Notes: a model not told the origin generated them from the letters alone. A stretch of DNA of 14,752 nt from JADJWR01 sp964610575 (GCA_964610575.1 CAZSYX010000083.1:1-14752), one strand, 5' to 3'; positions 6,326 to 13,150 are shown, counted from the stretch's first letter. Translations and numbers: made by a program.

Positions 6326-7994
6326 TCAGCCGCTGCGTGCCGGCGCGCCGCGCGCGGCCGCCAGTTGCGCGACGATGACCACCGCGGCCACGCCCAGGCC
6401 GATCAGGTCGGTGATCCAACCGGGCTTGATCAACAGCAGCGCGGCGATGACCAGCAATGCCCGCTGCCACATCGAGGCCGGACGAAGCAGATAGCCGAAC
6501 AGGCCCGCCGCCAGTAGTACCACGCCGAGCGTCGCGCTGACGGTGGCGTGCAGCACGGTGGTCCAGTCGCCGATCGTCAGCAGCGCCGGCTCGTAGATGA
6601 ACATGAACGGCACGATGTAGGCGGGCGAGCCGGCCCGCATTGCCGCCCAGCCGGTGGTCCAGATGTTCGCTTTGGCCAGGCTGGCGGCGGCGAACACCGC
6701 CAGCGCCACCGGCGGCGTGATCGCCGACAGGATGGCGAAGTAGAAGGCGAACATGTGCGCCGCCGGTGCTGCTGCACCCATCTTGATCACCGCCGGTACG
6801 AGCAGCGCCACCATCACGATGTAGGCCGGTGTGGTCGGCATGCCCATGCCAAGGATGATCCCGGCTACCGCAGTCAGAATGAGGGCCAGCAGCAGCCAGT
6901 CCTGCGCCAGCCCGATCACCGCCTGCGTGAAGACAATGCCCAGCCCGGTGATCGAGACGCAGGCGATCACGATGCCGGCGCAGGCGCAGGCCATGGCCAC
7001 CGACAGCGTGTTGCGGGCGCCATCTTCCAGGGCGCTCAACACCGAGCGCCAGGTGATGCCATGTCGCGTGGAAGCGCGCAGCAGTGCCATCGGCAGGCAG
7101 GAAAGTGCGGCGATCAGCGCGGACAGCGGCGCCGAGTAGCCGAGCAGCAGGCCGAACAGCACGATCAGGATCGGGACGAACAGGTGCCCACGCTGCAGCA
7201 TCACCTGGCCGAACTTCGGCAGCTCCGACCTCGGCACGCCGGCCAGGCCGTGGCGCTTGGCCTCGAAGTGGACAGCGAAGAACACCGCGACGTAGTACAG
7301 CAGCGCCGGGATCGCGGCCCACAGCGCCACCTGAGCGTAGGGCACGGCGAGGAACTCGGCCATCACGAAGGCCGCGGCGCCCATGACCGGCGGCATCAGC
7401 TGGCCGCCGGTGGAGGCAACCGCCTCGACGGCGGCAGCGAACGGCGGGCGGAAGCCGGTGCGCTTCATCAGCGGAATGGTGATCGGGCCGTCGACCATCA
7501 CGTTGGCCACCGCGCTGCCGGAGACGGTGCCGAACAGCGACGAGCTGACCACTGCCACCTTGCCGGGCCCGCCGGCGGCGTGGCCGGTGATCGACATCGC
7601 AAAGTCCATGAACAACTGCCCGGTGCCGCTGCGCTCCATGAAGGCGCCAAACACCACGAACAGCATCACGTACGAGGCCGATACGCCGAGCGTCGAACCG
7701 AAGATCCCCTCGGTGGACAGGTAGACCTGCTCCATCAGCACCGGCACCTTGACGTTGGTGAAGGCAATCGCGTAGACGAGGAAGACGATTGCGGTCAGCG
7801 GCAGCGCCCAGCCGATCACCCGACGTGTTCCTTCGAGTACGACCAGCACCGCGACGACGGCGAAGAACTTGTCCAGCAGCGTCAGTTCATCGATGTAGAT
7901 GATGCGGCTGGTGTAGTACTCGTAATTGAGGAAGATGTGCAGCACGAAGCCCCAGCCGGCGGCGAGCACCACCGCGTCGGCGATGCGCCACGCG
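6326..7994 (-). CDS. TRAP transporter fused permease (DctQM/TAXI type), N-terminus lost in gap
   Basis: The visible 555 residues are highly hydrophobic, with well over ten membrane segments. They carry DctM large-subunit signatures: a Ser-Ser-Leu-Phe-Gly-Thr-Val-Ser-Gly-Ser-Ala-Val-Ala-Asn motif, an Asp-Gly-Pro-Ile-Thr-Ile-Pro segment, and Leu-Gly-Met-Gly-Met-Pro-Thr-Thr-Pro-Ala-Tyr. The extra N- and C-terminal helices match the fused small-plus-large permease used with TAXI receptors. The frame is open right up to the N run at 7995, so the GTG at 7972 is not the true start; the missing N-terminus (perhaps 60-150 residues, from family length) lies in the gap. It imports an organic acid driven by the Na+ or H+ gradient. 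It sits between the receptor and aldolase genes on one transcript. Confidence 0.92.
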
Positions 7995-8094
7995 NNNNNN
8001 NNNNNNNNNNNNNNNNNNNNNNNNNNNNNNNNNNNNNNNNNNNNNNNNNNNNNNNNNNNNNNNNNNNNNNNNNNNNNNNNNNNNNNNNNNNNNN
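7995..8094. other. 100-N scaffold gap of unknown true length
   Basis: Exactly 100 Ns separate the permease N-terminus from the TAXI receptor C-terminus. Unlike the other gap, the two flanks share no visible duplicate, so real sequence is missing: at least the receptor stop codon, the intergenic bases and the permease start. The 100-N length is a placeholder. Confidence 0.85.
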
Positions 8095-9017
8095 TCCTTG
8101 TAGTACTTCGCCGCGCCCTTGTGCAGCGGCACGCCGATGTCGAGCGCCATGTCCTTGGGAGTGAGGCCGGTAATCGGCTTGACCACGGCGGCCATGCCCT
8201 CGACGTTGGCGGCCATGATCTTGGTCATCTTGTAGACGACGTCGTCCGGCAGGTCACAGGCCACGACCAGATGGGTCGAGTAGCCGATTACCGGCACGTC
8301 CTTGTCCTGCTTCGGATAGGTGCCGGCCTTGATGATGAGCCGGTTGTAGCCGGCGTTCGACTTCTTCAGCTCGGCCATCGTCTTGTCGTCGACCGGCAGC
8401 AGCTTGATGTCGCGCGCTGAGGCGAGGTCCATCACCGAGGAGGCGGGCGCGGTCGTGCCGAGCGTGAAGACCTGCGCATGTCCGTCCTTCACCAGCGACA
8501 CCGCGTCGGTGTAGGACTGGAAGCTGATCTTGGACAGCGACTGGTAGTTGAGCCCGTTGATCTTCAGCACCTCAGCGGTGAGCAGTTCCGCCGTGTTGCC
8601 CTTCGGCTGGGTGACCACCGACTTGCCTTTCATGTCGGCGAACGTGTTGACGTTCGAGTCGGCGGTGACCACGACCTGGAAGTACTGCGGGTACAGGTTG
8701 GCGAGCTGGCAGACGTTGGTGGTCTTCTTCGGATAGGGCGGATTGCCGGCCAGGCCGTCGACGGTCGTGCTCGAGTTGCCGAAGCCGATCTGCGCCTTGC
8801 CCTCGTCGACGCCGCGGACGTTGGCGATGCCGGCGCCGGGGACCGCCTGGATCTGCAGGCCGGGGATCTCCTTTTCCCACATGCCCTTGAGCGCGCCGCC
8901 GAGCGGAATCCACGCGCCGCCCTGGGGGCCGGTCATGAAGGTCACCTGCTGTGCCGCCACCGGCAAAGCGAAGGCCGCGGCCATGGCCGCGGCGCACATA
9001 GCGCGTACGAATCTCAT
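8095..9017 (-). CDS. TAXI-family TRAP transporter solute-binding protein, C-terminus lost in gap
   Basis: A periplasmic receptor that delivers its ligand to the adjacent TRAP permease. Residues 1-22 form a clear Sec signal peptide: Arg near the N-terminus, an Ala-rich hydrophobic core, and a likely cut after Pro-Val-Ala-Ala. The mature start has the TAXI-type motif Met-Thr-Gly-Pro-Gln-Gly-Gly-Ala-Trp-Ile-Pro-Leu-Gly-Gly; later Gly-Phe-Gly-Asn-Ser-Ser-Thr-Thr and Val-Thr-Gln-Pro-Lys-Gly-Asn-Thr match the ligand cleft regions. 307 residues are visible, ending Ala-Lys-Tyr-Tyr-Lys at the gap; relatives run about 320-330, so only the tail is missing. The ATG has a strong AAAGGAG ribosome site 6 bp upstream. 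A weak promoter may lie near 9070-9090 (TAAACT on the minus strand). Ligand unknown. Confidence 0.93.
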
Positions 9018-9204
9018 CTTGTCTCCTTTGGAAGGGGTCGCTCCCGGTTGCCCCCGGAATGCGCGTCAGAGTTTAGGGTCTCTGCGGGGATAAATCACCC
9101 TCCGGCCGGGCGGCGCGGCCGCCGGTGAAGAGGGCTGGGGCAGGGGCGGCGCTGGCCGCCCGCCGGCAGGTCGATGCCGGCGGCCGTGGGCCCGGGCGGG
9201 GGTG

Positions 9205-9228
9205 GCGAGCGGCTGCGCGGCCGCTCGC
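9205..9228 (-). terminator. GC-rich hairpin directly after ric
   Basis: GCGAGCGGC (9205-9213) and GCCGCTCGC (9220-9228) form a 9-bp perfect stem with a 6-nt loop, starting 2 nt after the ric stop codon on the minus strand. No T-run follows, so termination is inferred from stem strength and position. It would separate ric from the downstream TAXI-TRAP-aldolase operon, whose receptor start is about 190 bp further on. Confidence 0.5.
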
Positions 9229-9230
9229 TG

Positions 9231-9905
9231 TCAGTAGTGCTGGCCCGAGAACTGCGGGAACAGGACGTTGTTCTCCAGGTGGATGTGCTGCATCACGTCG
9301 TCCACCAGCTTGCGCGTGCCGGCATACAGCGCGTGCCAGCTGGTGCAGGCGTCCGCCGGCGGCGTGTGGTTGTTGGTCAGCGCCTCGAGCTGGCGCAACC
9401 GCTCGCCGTGCTCGACATGCTCGTGCTCCATCACCTGGATCGGGCCCATGATCATCGGCACACCGCCGGCGCGCATCATCGGGAAGAGGATCCGCTCCTC
9501 CTTCTGCATGTGCTCCTCGAGGGCCTCCGAGACATGTTCGAGCATGCGGGCCAGCCCGCGCGGCACCTGCGGGTGCTCGGCGTGCCGTTCCTCGACGCGG
9601 TAGGCGAGCGCGATCAGCTCGGGCAGTTCGCGGCGGTGCGTTTCGTGGAAGCGGGTGAGGATGTGGTCGATCAGCGGCAGCGGCTCCTCGGGGGCTTCCG
9701 CCGATGCCGGTGCCAGGGCGGCGAGTTCGCGCTCGATCTCGCGCGCATCGACGCCGCCGGCCGACGCGGCCTCGCGCAGCGTCTGGCTGCCGCCGCAGCA
9801 GTAGTCGAGACGGTAGCGCCGGAAGACGGCGGCGGCGCCCGGCAGTTCGCGGGCGATCTCGCCGAGCGGGCGCTCGGCGGTTGGGATTTCTGTCGCGACG
9901 TTCAT
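9231..9905 (-). CDS. ric: Iron-sulfur cluster repair di-iron protein Ric (YtfE/ScdA/NorA family)
   Basis: A 224-residue cytoplasmic protein that repairs Fe-S clusters, or releases iron for rebuilding them, after nitric oxide or oxidative damage. Seen: the N-terminal ScdA-type domain with the conserved pair Cys36-Cys37 in Asp-Tyr-Cys-Cys-Gly-Gly, then a four-helix hemerythrin-like domain. Its metal ligands include His81 (Asp-His-Ile), the Glu-Glu-His-Met-Gln-Lys-Glu-Glu segment (about 130-137), Glu-His-Glu-His (160-163) and His-Ile-His-Leu-Glu-Asn-Asn (207-213). Length and order match E. coli YtfE. AGGAG sits 6-7 bp before the ATG. It is divergent from trpB2 and shares a control region with FNR-type boxes, which suits NO or low-oxygen control. 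Confidence 0.95.
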   Translation of the reverse strand: MNVATEIPTAERPLGEIARELPGAAAVFRRYRLDYCCGGSQTLREAASAGGVDAREIERELAALAPASAEAPEEPLPLIDHILTRFHETHRRELPELIALAYRVEERHAEHPQVPRGLARMLEHVSEALEEHMQKEERILFPMMRAGGVPMIMGPIQVMEHEHVEHGERLRQLEALTNNHTPPADACTSWHALYAGTRKLVDDVMQHIHLENNVLFPQFSGQHY

Positions 9906-9950
9906 ATGGACTCCTGTGCACCTGGTTTGTCGTGGTGCACGAAGTCTGCG

Positions 9951-9967
9951 AGTGCACCGGATGCACT
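9951..9967 (-). promoter_or_regulatory. AGTGCA-N5-TGCACT dyad upstream of ric (candidate repressor operator)
   Basis: A perfect 6-bp inverted repeat with a 5-bp spacer, centred about 54 bp before the ric start codon. Two further GTGCAC palindromes lie at 9916-9921 and 9935-9940, making a cluster of four GTGCAC-like elements in about 50 bp. Rrf2 regulators such as NsrR bind short ATGCAT-like dyads ahead of ric/ytfE genes elsewhere. The match here is only loose, so the regulator is a guess. Confidence 0.4.
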
Positions 9968-9971
9968 GTCT

Positions 9972-9985
9972 CTAACCTGGATCAA
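9972..9985 (-). promoter_or_regulatory. Degenerate FNR/Dnr-like box ahead of ric
   Basis: On the minus strand this reads TTGATCCAGGTTAG: a perfect TTGAT half-site and a poor second half (consensus TTGAT-N4-ATCAA). Its centre is 73 bp before the ric ATG. An activator at the usual -41.5 position would give a start site near 9937 and a leader of about 30 nt, which is plausible. The -10 candidate (CAGACT) is poor. Confidence 0.4.
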
Positions 9986-10035
9986 GCGCGGCAGCGAGCT
10001 ACCCCCTCCGGGGCGGGCCGGGCCGGCAGCCAGGC

Positions 10036-10049
10036 TTGATGCAGATCAT
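10036..10049 (+). promoter_or_regulatory. FNR/Dnr-type box (TTGATGCAGATCAT) ahead of trpB2
   Basis: The sequence matches TTGAT-N4-ATCAA at 9 of 10 fixed positions. Counting 41.5 bp from its centre puts a transcription start near 10084, with ATATGG/GATATG (10071-10077) in -10 position; TATAGT at 10083-10088 is an alternative -10. The leader to the trpB2 ATG would be about 50 nt. This geometry is that of a class II FNR-dependent promoter, active under low oxygen or NO. It could also influence ric from 137 bp away. Confidence 0.6.
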
Positions 10050-10135
10050 TTCGGCGCGCTCCGAAGGCTGGATATGGCTCGCTATAGTCGGCGGCAGCGA
10101 ATCGAGGCGAACTGCCGGGACAGACGGAGAACGAG

Positions 10136-11506
10136 ATGAGCGAAAGCGTGAAATACCTGCTCGACGAATCGCGCATCCCGAAGCACTGGTACAACCTGAT
10201 GGCGGACCTGCCGAAGCCGCCGCCGCCGGTGCTGCACCCGGGAACGCTGAAGCCGGTCGGGCCGGACGATCTGGCGCCGCTGTTCCCGATGGCGCTGATC
10301 GCGCAGGAGGTCGCCACCGAGCGCGAGATCGAGATTCCCGAGCCGGTGCGCGAGGTCTACCGCCAGTGGCGGGTGACGCCGCTGTACCGCGCCCGCAGGC
10401 TGGAAAAGGCACTGCAGACACCGGCGCGCATTTACTACAAGTACGAGGGCGTCAGCCCGGCCGGCAGCCACAAGCCGAACACGGCCGTCGCGCAGGCGTT
10501 TTACAACCGCGAGGCCGGAGTGAGGCGGCTGACCACCGAGACCGGCGCCGGCCAGTGGGGCTCGTCGCTGGCCTTTGCCGGAGCCGTGTTCGGCATCGAC
10601 GTGCAGATCTTCATGGTGCGCGTTTCGTACAACCAGAAGCCGTACCGGCGCGCGCTGATGGAGACCTACGGCGCCCGCTGCGTGGCCAGCCCATCGATGG
10701 AAACCCACTTCGGCCGCAGCGTGCTGGCCAAGTCTCCCGATAGCAATGGCAGCCTCGGCATTGCCATCTCCGAGGCGGTGGAAATTGCCGCCAGCCGCAG
10801 CGACACCAAGTACGCCCTGGGCTCGGTGCTCAACCACGTGCTGCTGCACCAGACGGTGATCGGCCTGGAAGCGATGGCGCAGCTCGAGATGGCGAACGAC
10901 TATCCCGATGTGATCGTCGGCTGCACCGGCGGTGGTTCCAACTTTGCCGGCATCGTCTTTCCCTTCCTCGGCAGCCAGCTGCGCGGCGGCAGGCGCGTGC
11001 GCATCGTCGCCGTCGAACCGTCCGCCTGCCCGAGCCTGACCCGTGGCCGTTATGCCTACGACTTCGGCGACACCGGGCACATGACGCCACTGACAAAGAT
11101 GCACACGCTGGGGTCGACCTTCATGCCGCCGGGTTTCCACGCCGGCGGACTGAGATATCACGGCATGGCGCCGCTGGTGTCGCACATCAAGGAACTGGGC
11201 TTGATCGACGCACGCGCCTATCACCAGACGCAGTGCTTCGAAGCGGGCGTGCTGTTCGCCCGTCACGAGGGCATCGTGCCGGCGCCGGAGGCCAACCACG
11301 CGGTGAAAGGCGCGATCGACGAGGCGGTGCGCTGCCGCGAAGAAGGGACGAGCCGGGCGATTCTCTTCAACCTGTGCGGCCACGGTCACTTCGACATGCA
11401 GGCCTACATGGATTACTTCGCCGGCAAGCTGACGGACCAGGTATACGACGAAAGCGAACTGGCAATGGCGCTGGCGGGACTGCCGAGCATTGCCGAGCCG
11501 ATGTAG
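10136..11506 (+). CDS. trpB2: TrpB2: tryptophan synthase beta-like PLP-dependent enzyme
   Basis: A 456-residue PLP enzyme of the TrpB2 branch, longer at the N-terminus than TrpB1 (about 400 residues). Seen: the PLP lysine Lys113 in Ala-Gly-Ser-His-Lys-Pro-Asn-Thr-Ala; Glu-Thr-Gly-Ala-Gly-Gln-Trp-Gly (135-142), where TrpB2 has Trp in place of the His of TrpB1; and the phosphate loop Cys-Thr-Gly-Gly-Gly-Ser-Asn-Phe. It joins indole to a serine-type substrate to make tryptophan. Family knowledge: an archaeal TrpB2 (Sulfolobus) prefers O-phosphoserine, and most do not bind TrpA productively. No trpA or trpB1 is present here, so indole salvage or a different beta-replacement is likely. GGAG precedes the ATG by 7-8 bp; an FNR-type box lies 87 bp upstream. 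Confidence 0.93.
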   Translation: MSESVKYLLDESRIPKHWYNLMADLPKPPPPVLHPGTLKPVGPDDLAPLFPMALIAQEVATEREIEIPEPVREVYRQWRVTPLYRARRLEKALQTPARIYYKYEGVSPAGSHKPNTAVAQAFYNREAGVRRLTTETGAGQWGSSLAFAGAVFGIDVQIFMVRVSYNQKPYRRALMETYGARCVASPSMETHFGRSVLAKSPDSNGSLGIAISEAVEIAASRSDTKYALGSVLNHVLLHQTVIGLEAMAQLEMANDYPDVIVGCTGGGSNFAGIVFPFLGSQLRGGRRVRIVAVEPSACPSLTRGRYAYDFGDTGHMTPLTKMHTLGSTFMPPGFHAGGLRYHGMAPLVSHIKELGLIDARAYHQTQCFEAGVLFARHEGIVPAPEANHAVKGAIDEAVRCREEGTSRAILFNLCGHGHFDMQAYMDYFAGKLTDQVYDESELAMALAGLPSIAEPM

Positions 11507-11531
11507 AAAAGCAACGAGTCAGTAGTTTTTC

Positions 11532-11580
11532 TTACTATTCGCGGGAGGTTCTTCTGCGCTGATGGCGGGGCGAATGGTAA
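11532..11580 (+). repeat. Long inverted repeat in the trpB2-small gene spacer
   Basis: TTACTATTCGC (11532-11542) and GCGAATGGTAA (11570-11580) can pair over 11 bp as RNA with a single G-U wobble, enclosing a 27-nt loop. It lies 25 nt after the trpB2 stop in an unusually AT-rich stretch that includes TTTTT at 11526-11530. It may be an operator, a leader structure for the next gene, or part of the trpB2 3' end; the sequence does not decide. Confidence 0.55.
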
Positions 11581-11597
11581 TTTCGACCTGCCGAAAT
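11580..11597 (+). repeat. ATTTCG-N6-CGAAAT hairpin in the leader of the small basic protein gene
   Basis: A perfect 6-bp inverted repeat with a 6-nt spacer (ACCTGC), ending 15 nt before the AGGAAG ribosome site of the gene at 11626. It touches the end of the larger inverted repeat at 11532-11580, so the leader is two stacked structures. It could be a repressor operator or a translation-control hairpin. Confidence 0.5.
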
Positions 11598-11625
11598 ACC
11601 TCGGTCCGTCGCAGGAAGAAATGCC

Positions 11626-11841
11626 ATGAGCAAAGCCGTTGCTGCAATCAAGGCTGAGATTGCCAAGAAGCAGGCTGAAATCGATGCGCTGAAGAAGGCG
11701 CTCGCCGCGCTCGGAGGCTCCGCCTCTTCAGCCGGCCGGGGTAACCGCAAGCCGCGCTCGGAAGCGCAGAAAAGGAAGATCTCCGCCGCGCTGAAGAAGG
11801 CGTGGGCCGAGCGCAAGAAGGCCGAGAAAAAGGCGGGTTGA
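11626..11841 (+). CDS. Small lysine-rich coiled-coil protein with a KIS-x-ALKK-x-W basic motif (hypothetical)
   Basis: A 71-residue very basic protein that I cannot assign to a named family. Residues 5-29 form a predicted coiled coil (Ala-Ala-Ile-Lys-Ala-Glu-Ile-Ala-Lys-Lys, then Ile-Asp-Ala-Leu-Lys-Lys-Ala-Leu). A flexible Gly/Ser linker (30-39) follows, then a Lys/Arg-rich C-terminus containing Arg-Lys-Ile-Ser-Ala-Ala-Leu-Lys-Lys-Ala-Trp-Ala-Glu-Arg. That motif recalls the NUMOD3-like/AT-hook-like DNA-binding segments of small nucleoid or regulatory proteins; the likeness is by eye only. A dimeric nucleic-acid binder is a reasonable inference. The chosen ATG has AGGAAG 7 bp upstream; the ATG at 11621 stops after two codons. 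A hairpin overlaps the stop codon. Confidence 0.75.
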   Translation: MSKAVAAIKAEIAKKQAEIDALKKALAALGGSASSAGRGNRKPRSEAQKRKISAALKKAWAERKKAEKKAG

Positions 11842-11851
11842 GAACCCCGCC
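11832..11851 (+). terminator. Hairpin overlapping the stop of the small basic gene
   Basis: GGCGGGTT (11832-11839) pairs with AACCCCGCC (11843-11851) with one bulged C, and the 3-nt loop lies within the TGA. Only a short, mixed T-containing stretch follows, so it may act with the next hairpin. Confidence 0.45.
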
Positions 11852-11870
11852 CGCTGTTGGTTGAACGCAG

Positions 11871-11892
11871 CCGCGCCCGCAGCCGCGGTTTT
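11871..11892 (+). terminator. GC hairpin followed by TTTT, between convergent small gene and serA
   Basis: CCGCG (11871-11875) and CGCGG (11884-11888) form a short stem followed by TTTT and a T-rich stretch to about 11905. This is a plausible plus-strand terminator. On the minus strand the same stem lies 16 nt after the serA stop, without a T-run. Confidence 0.4.
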
Positions 11893-11903
11893 GCTTCTGA
11901 TTC

Positions 11904-13088
11904 TTACCGAGGCTGCGCCGGAACCGAGCGCACCGAGAGCACGCCTTCGATCGACGCAATCTCGCCGATCACGGTTGGCGACACCGGGCTGTCGACGTCG
12001 ACCAGTGTGTAGGCCATCTCGCCGCGCGACTTGTTGACCATGTTGTGAATATTGAGGCCGGCCATCGCCATCGCGGTGGAAATCTGGCCGAGCATGTTCG
12101 GCACGTTGGCATTCGCAATCGCCACCCGCCATGCCGACTCCCGCGTCATCTCGACGCTGGGAAAGTTCACCGCATTCGCGATGTTGCCGTTCTCGAGGAA
12201 CTCGCGCAGCTGGTCGACCACCATCACCGCGCAGTTCTCCTCGGCCTCGGCGGTCGAGGCGCCAAGGTGCGGCAGGGCGACCACGCCGGGCGCGCCGGCC
12301 AGCCGCGGCGACGGAAAGTCGCACAGGTAGGACTTCAGCCGGCCCGCCTGCAGCGCGCCGAGCACCGCTTCGTCGTCGACGATCGCGTCGCGCGCAAAGT
12401 TGAGCAGCGCCGCGCCGGATTTCATCGCCGCCAGCCGCTTGGCATCGATCAGCCCGCGGGTGGCCGGCAGCAGCGGCACGTGCAGGGTGACGAAGTCGGC
12501 GTGCTTGAGCAGGTCCTCGATAGAGTTCGCCTTGCGCACCCCGGAGTGCAAGCGCCAGGCGGCGTCGACGGTGATCTCGGGATCGAAGCCGACCACCTTC
12601 ATGCCGAGCTTCAGGGCCGTCTCGGCAACCAGCGCGCCGATCGCGCCCAGGCCGACCACGCCGAGCGTGCGATGCGGCAGCTCGATGCCGGCGAACTGCT
12701 TCTTGCCGTCCTCGACGCGCGTCTCGAAGTCGGCTGCATCGGGCGGGAGCTGTTGCACGAACTGCAGCGCCGGCACCAGGTTGCGCGCGCCGATCAGCAG
12801 CGCCGCCAGCACCAGTTCCTTGACCGCGTTGGCGTTCGCGCCCGGCGCGTTGAACACCGGCACGCCGCGCTTGGACATCTCGGCCACCGGGATGTTGTTG
12901 GTGCCTGCGCCGGCGCGGCCGATCGCCTTCACGCTTGCCGGGATCGGCATTGCATGCATGTCGTGCGAGCGCACCAGGATCGCGTCGGGCCGGTCGGCGT
13001 GCTTGCCGGTGACATAGCGCTCGTGCGGCAGCCGCGCCAGGCCGTGGCTGGAGATGTTGTTCAGCAGCAGGATCTGGTACTTGTTCAT
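11904..13088 (-). CDS. serA: D-3-phosphoglycerate dehydrogenase (SerA, ACT-domain form)
   Basis: Oxidises 3-phosphoglycerate to 3-phosphohydroxypyruvate, the first step of serine synthesis. The 394 residues comprise a substrate-binding part with Arg-Ala-Gly-Ala-Gly-Thr-Asn-Asn-Ile-Pro (58-67), a Rossmann domain with Gly-Leu-Gly-Ala-Ile-Gly (146-151), catalytic Arg233 and His274 (Leu-Pro-His-Leu-Gly-Ala-Ser-Thr), and a C-terminal ACT domain (about 320-394) that usually senses serine. The usual catalytic Glu lies in a segment that here reads Cys-Asp-Phe-Pro-Ser; I recall the same pattern in short-form SerA relatives. The ATG at 13088 is chosen because family homology starts there (Asn-Lys-Tyr-Gln-Ile-Leu); the frame stays open upstream into serC only as a shadow. 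Its ribosome site is weak. It follows serC by 68 bp, probably on the same transcript. Confidence 0.95.
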   Translation of the reverse strand: MNKYQILLLNNISSHGLARLPHERYVTGKHADRPDAILVRSHDMHAMPIPASVKAIGRAGAGTNNIPVAEMSKRGVPVFNAPGANANAVKELVLAALLIGARNLVPALQFVQQLPPDAADFETRVEDGKKQFAGIELPHRTLGVVGLGAIGALVAETALKLGMKVVGFDPEITVDAAWRLHSGVRKANSIEDLLKHADFVTLHVPLLPATRGLIDAKRLAAMKSGAALLNFARDAIVDDEAVLGALQAGRLKSYLCDFPSPRLAGAPGVVALPHLGASTAEAEENCAVMVVDQLREFLENGNIANAVNFPSVEMTRESAWRVAIANANVPNMLGQISTAMAMAGLNIHNMVNKSRGEMAYTLVDVDSPVSPTVIGEIASIEGVLSVRSVPAQPR

Positions 13089-13111
13089 CGTCGTGATGCA
13101 GCGTCGTTGTT

Positions 13112-13150
13112 CCCCTCTCACCTTGCGGGAGAGGGGGCAGGGGAGAGGGG
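13112..13150. repeat. REP-like CCCCTCTC/GAGAGGGG palindrome between serC and serA
   Basis: CCCCTCTC (13112-13119) and GAGAGGGG (13129-13136) are perfect inverted arms around a 9-nt loop, and a further GGGAGAGGGG copy follows at 13141-13150. Such CCCTCTCCC/GGGAGAGGG elements are common interspersed intergenic repeats in Gram-negative genomes. In the mRNA it would sit between the two cistrons and could stabilise the serC message or attenuate serA. Confidence 0.65.

Noticed and set aside
6548..8164. 538-codon plus-strand open frame over the TRAP permease
   Set aside because: It is the antisense of a well-recognised permease, crosses an N gap and encodes His/Gln/Arg-rich nonsense.
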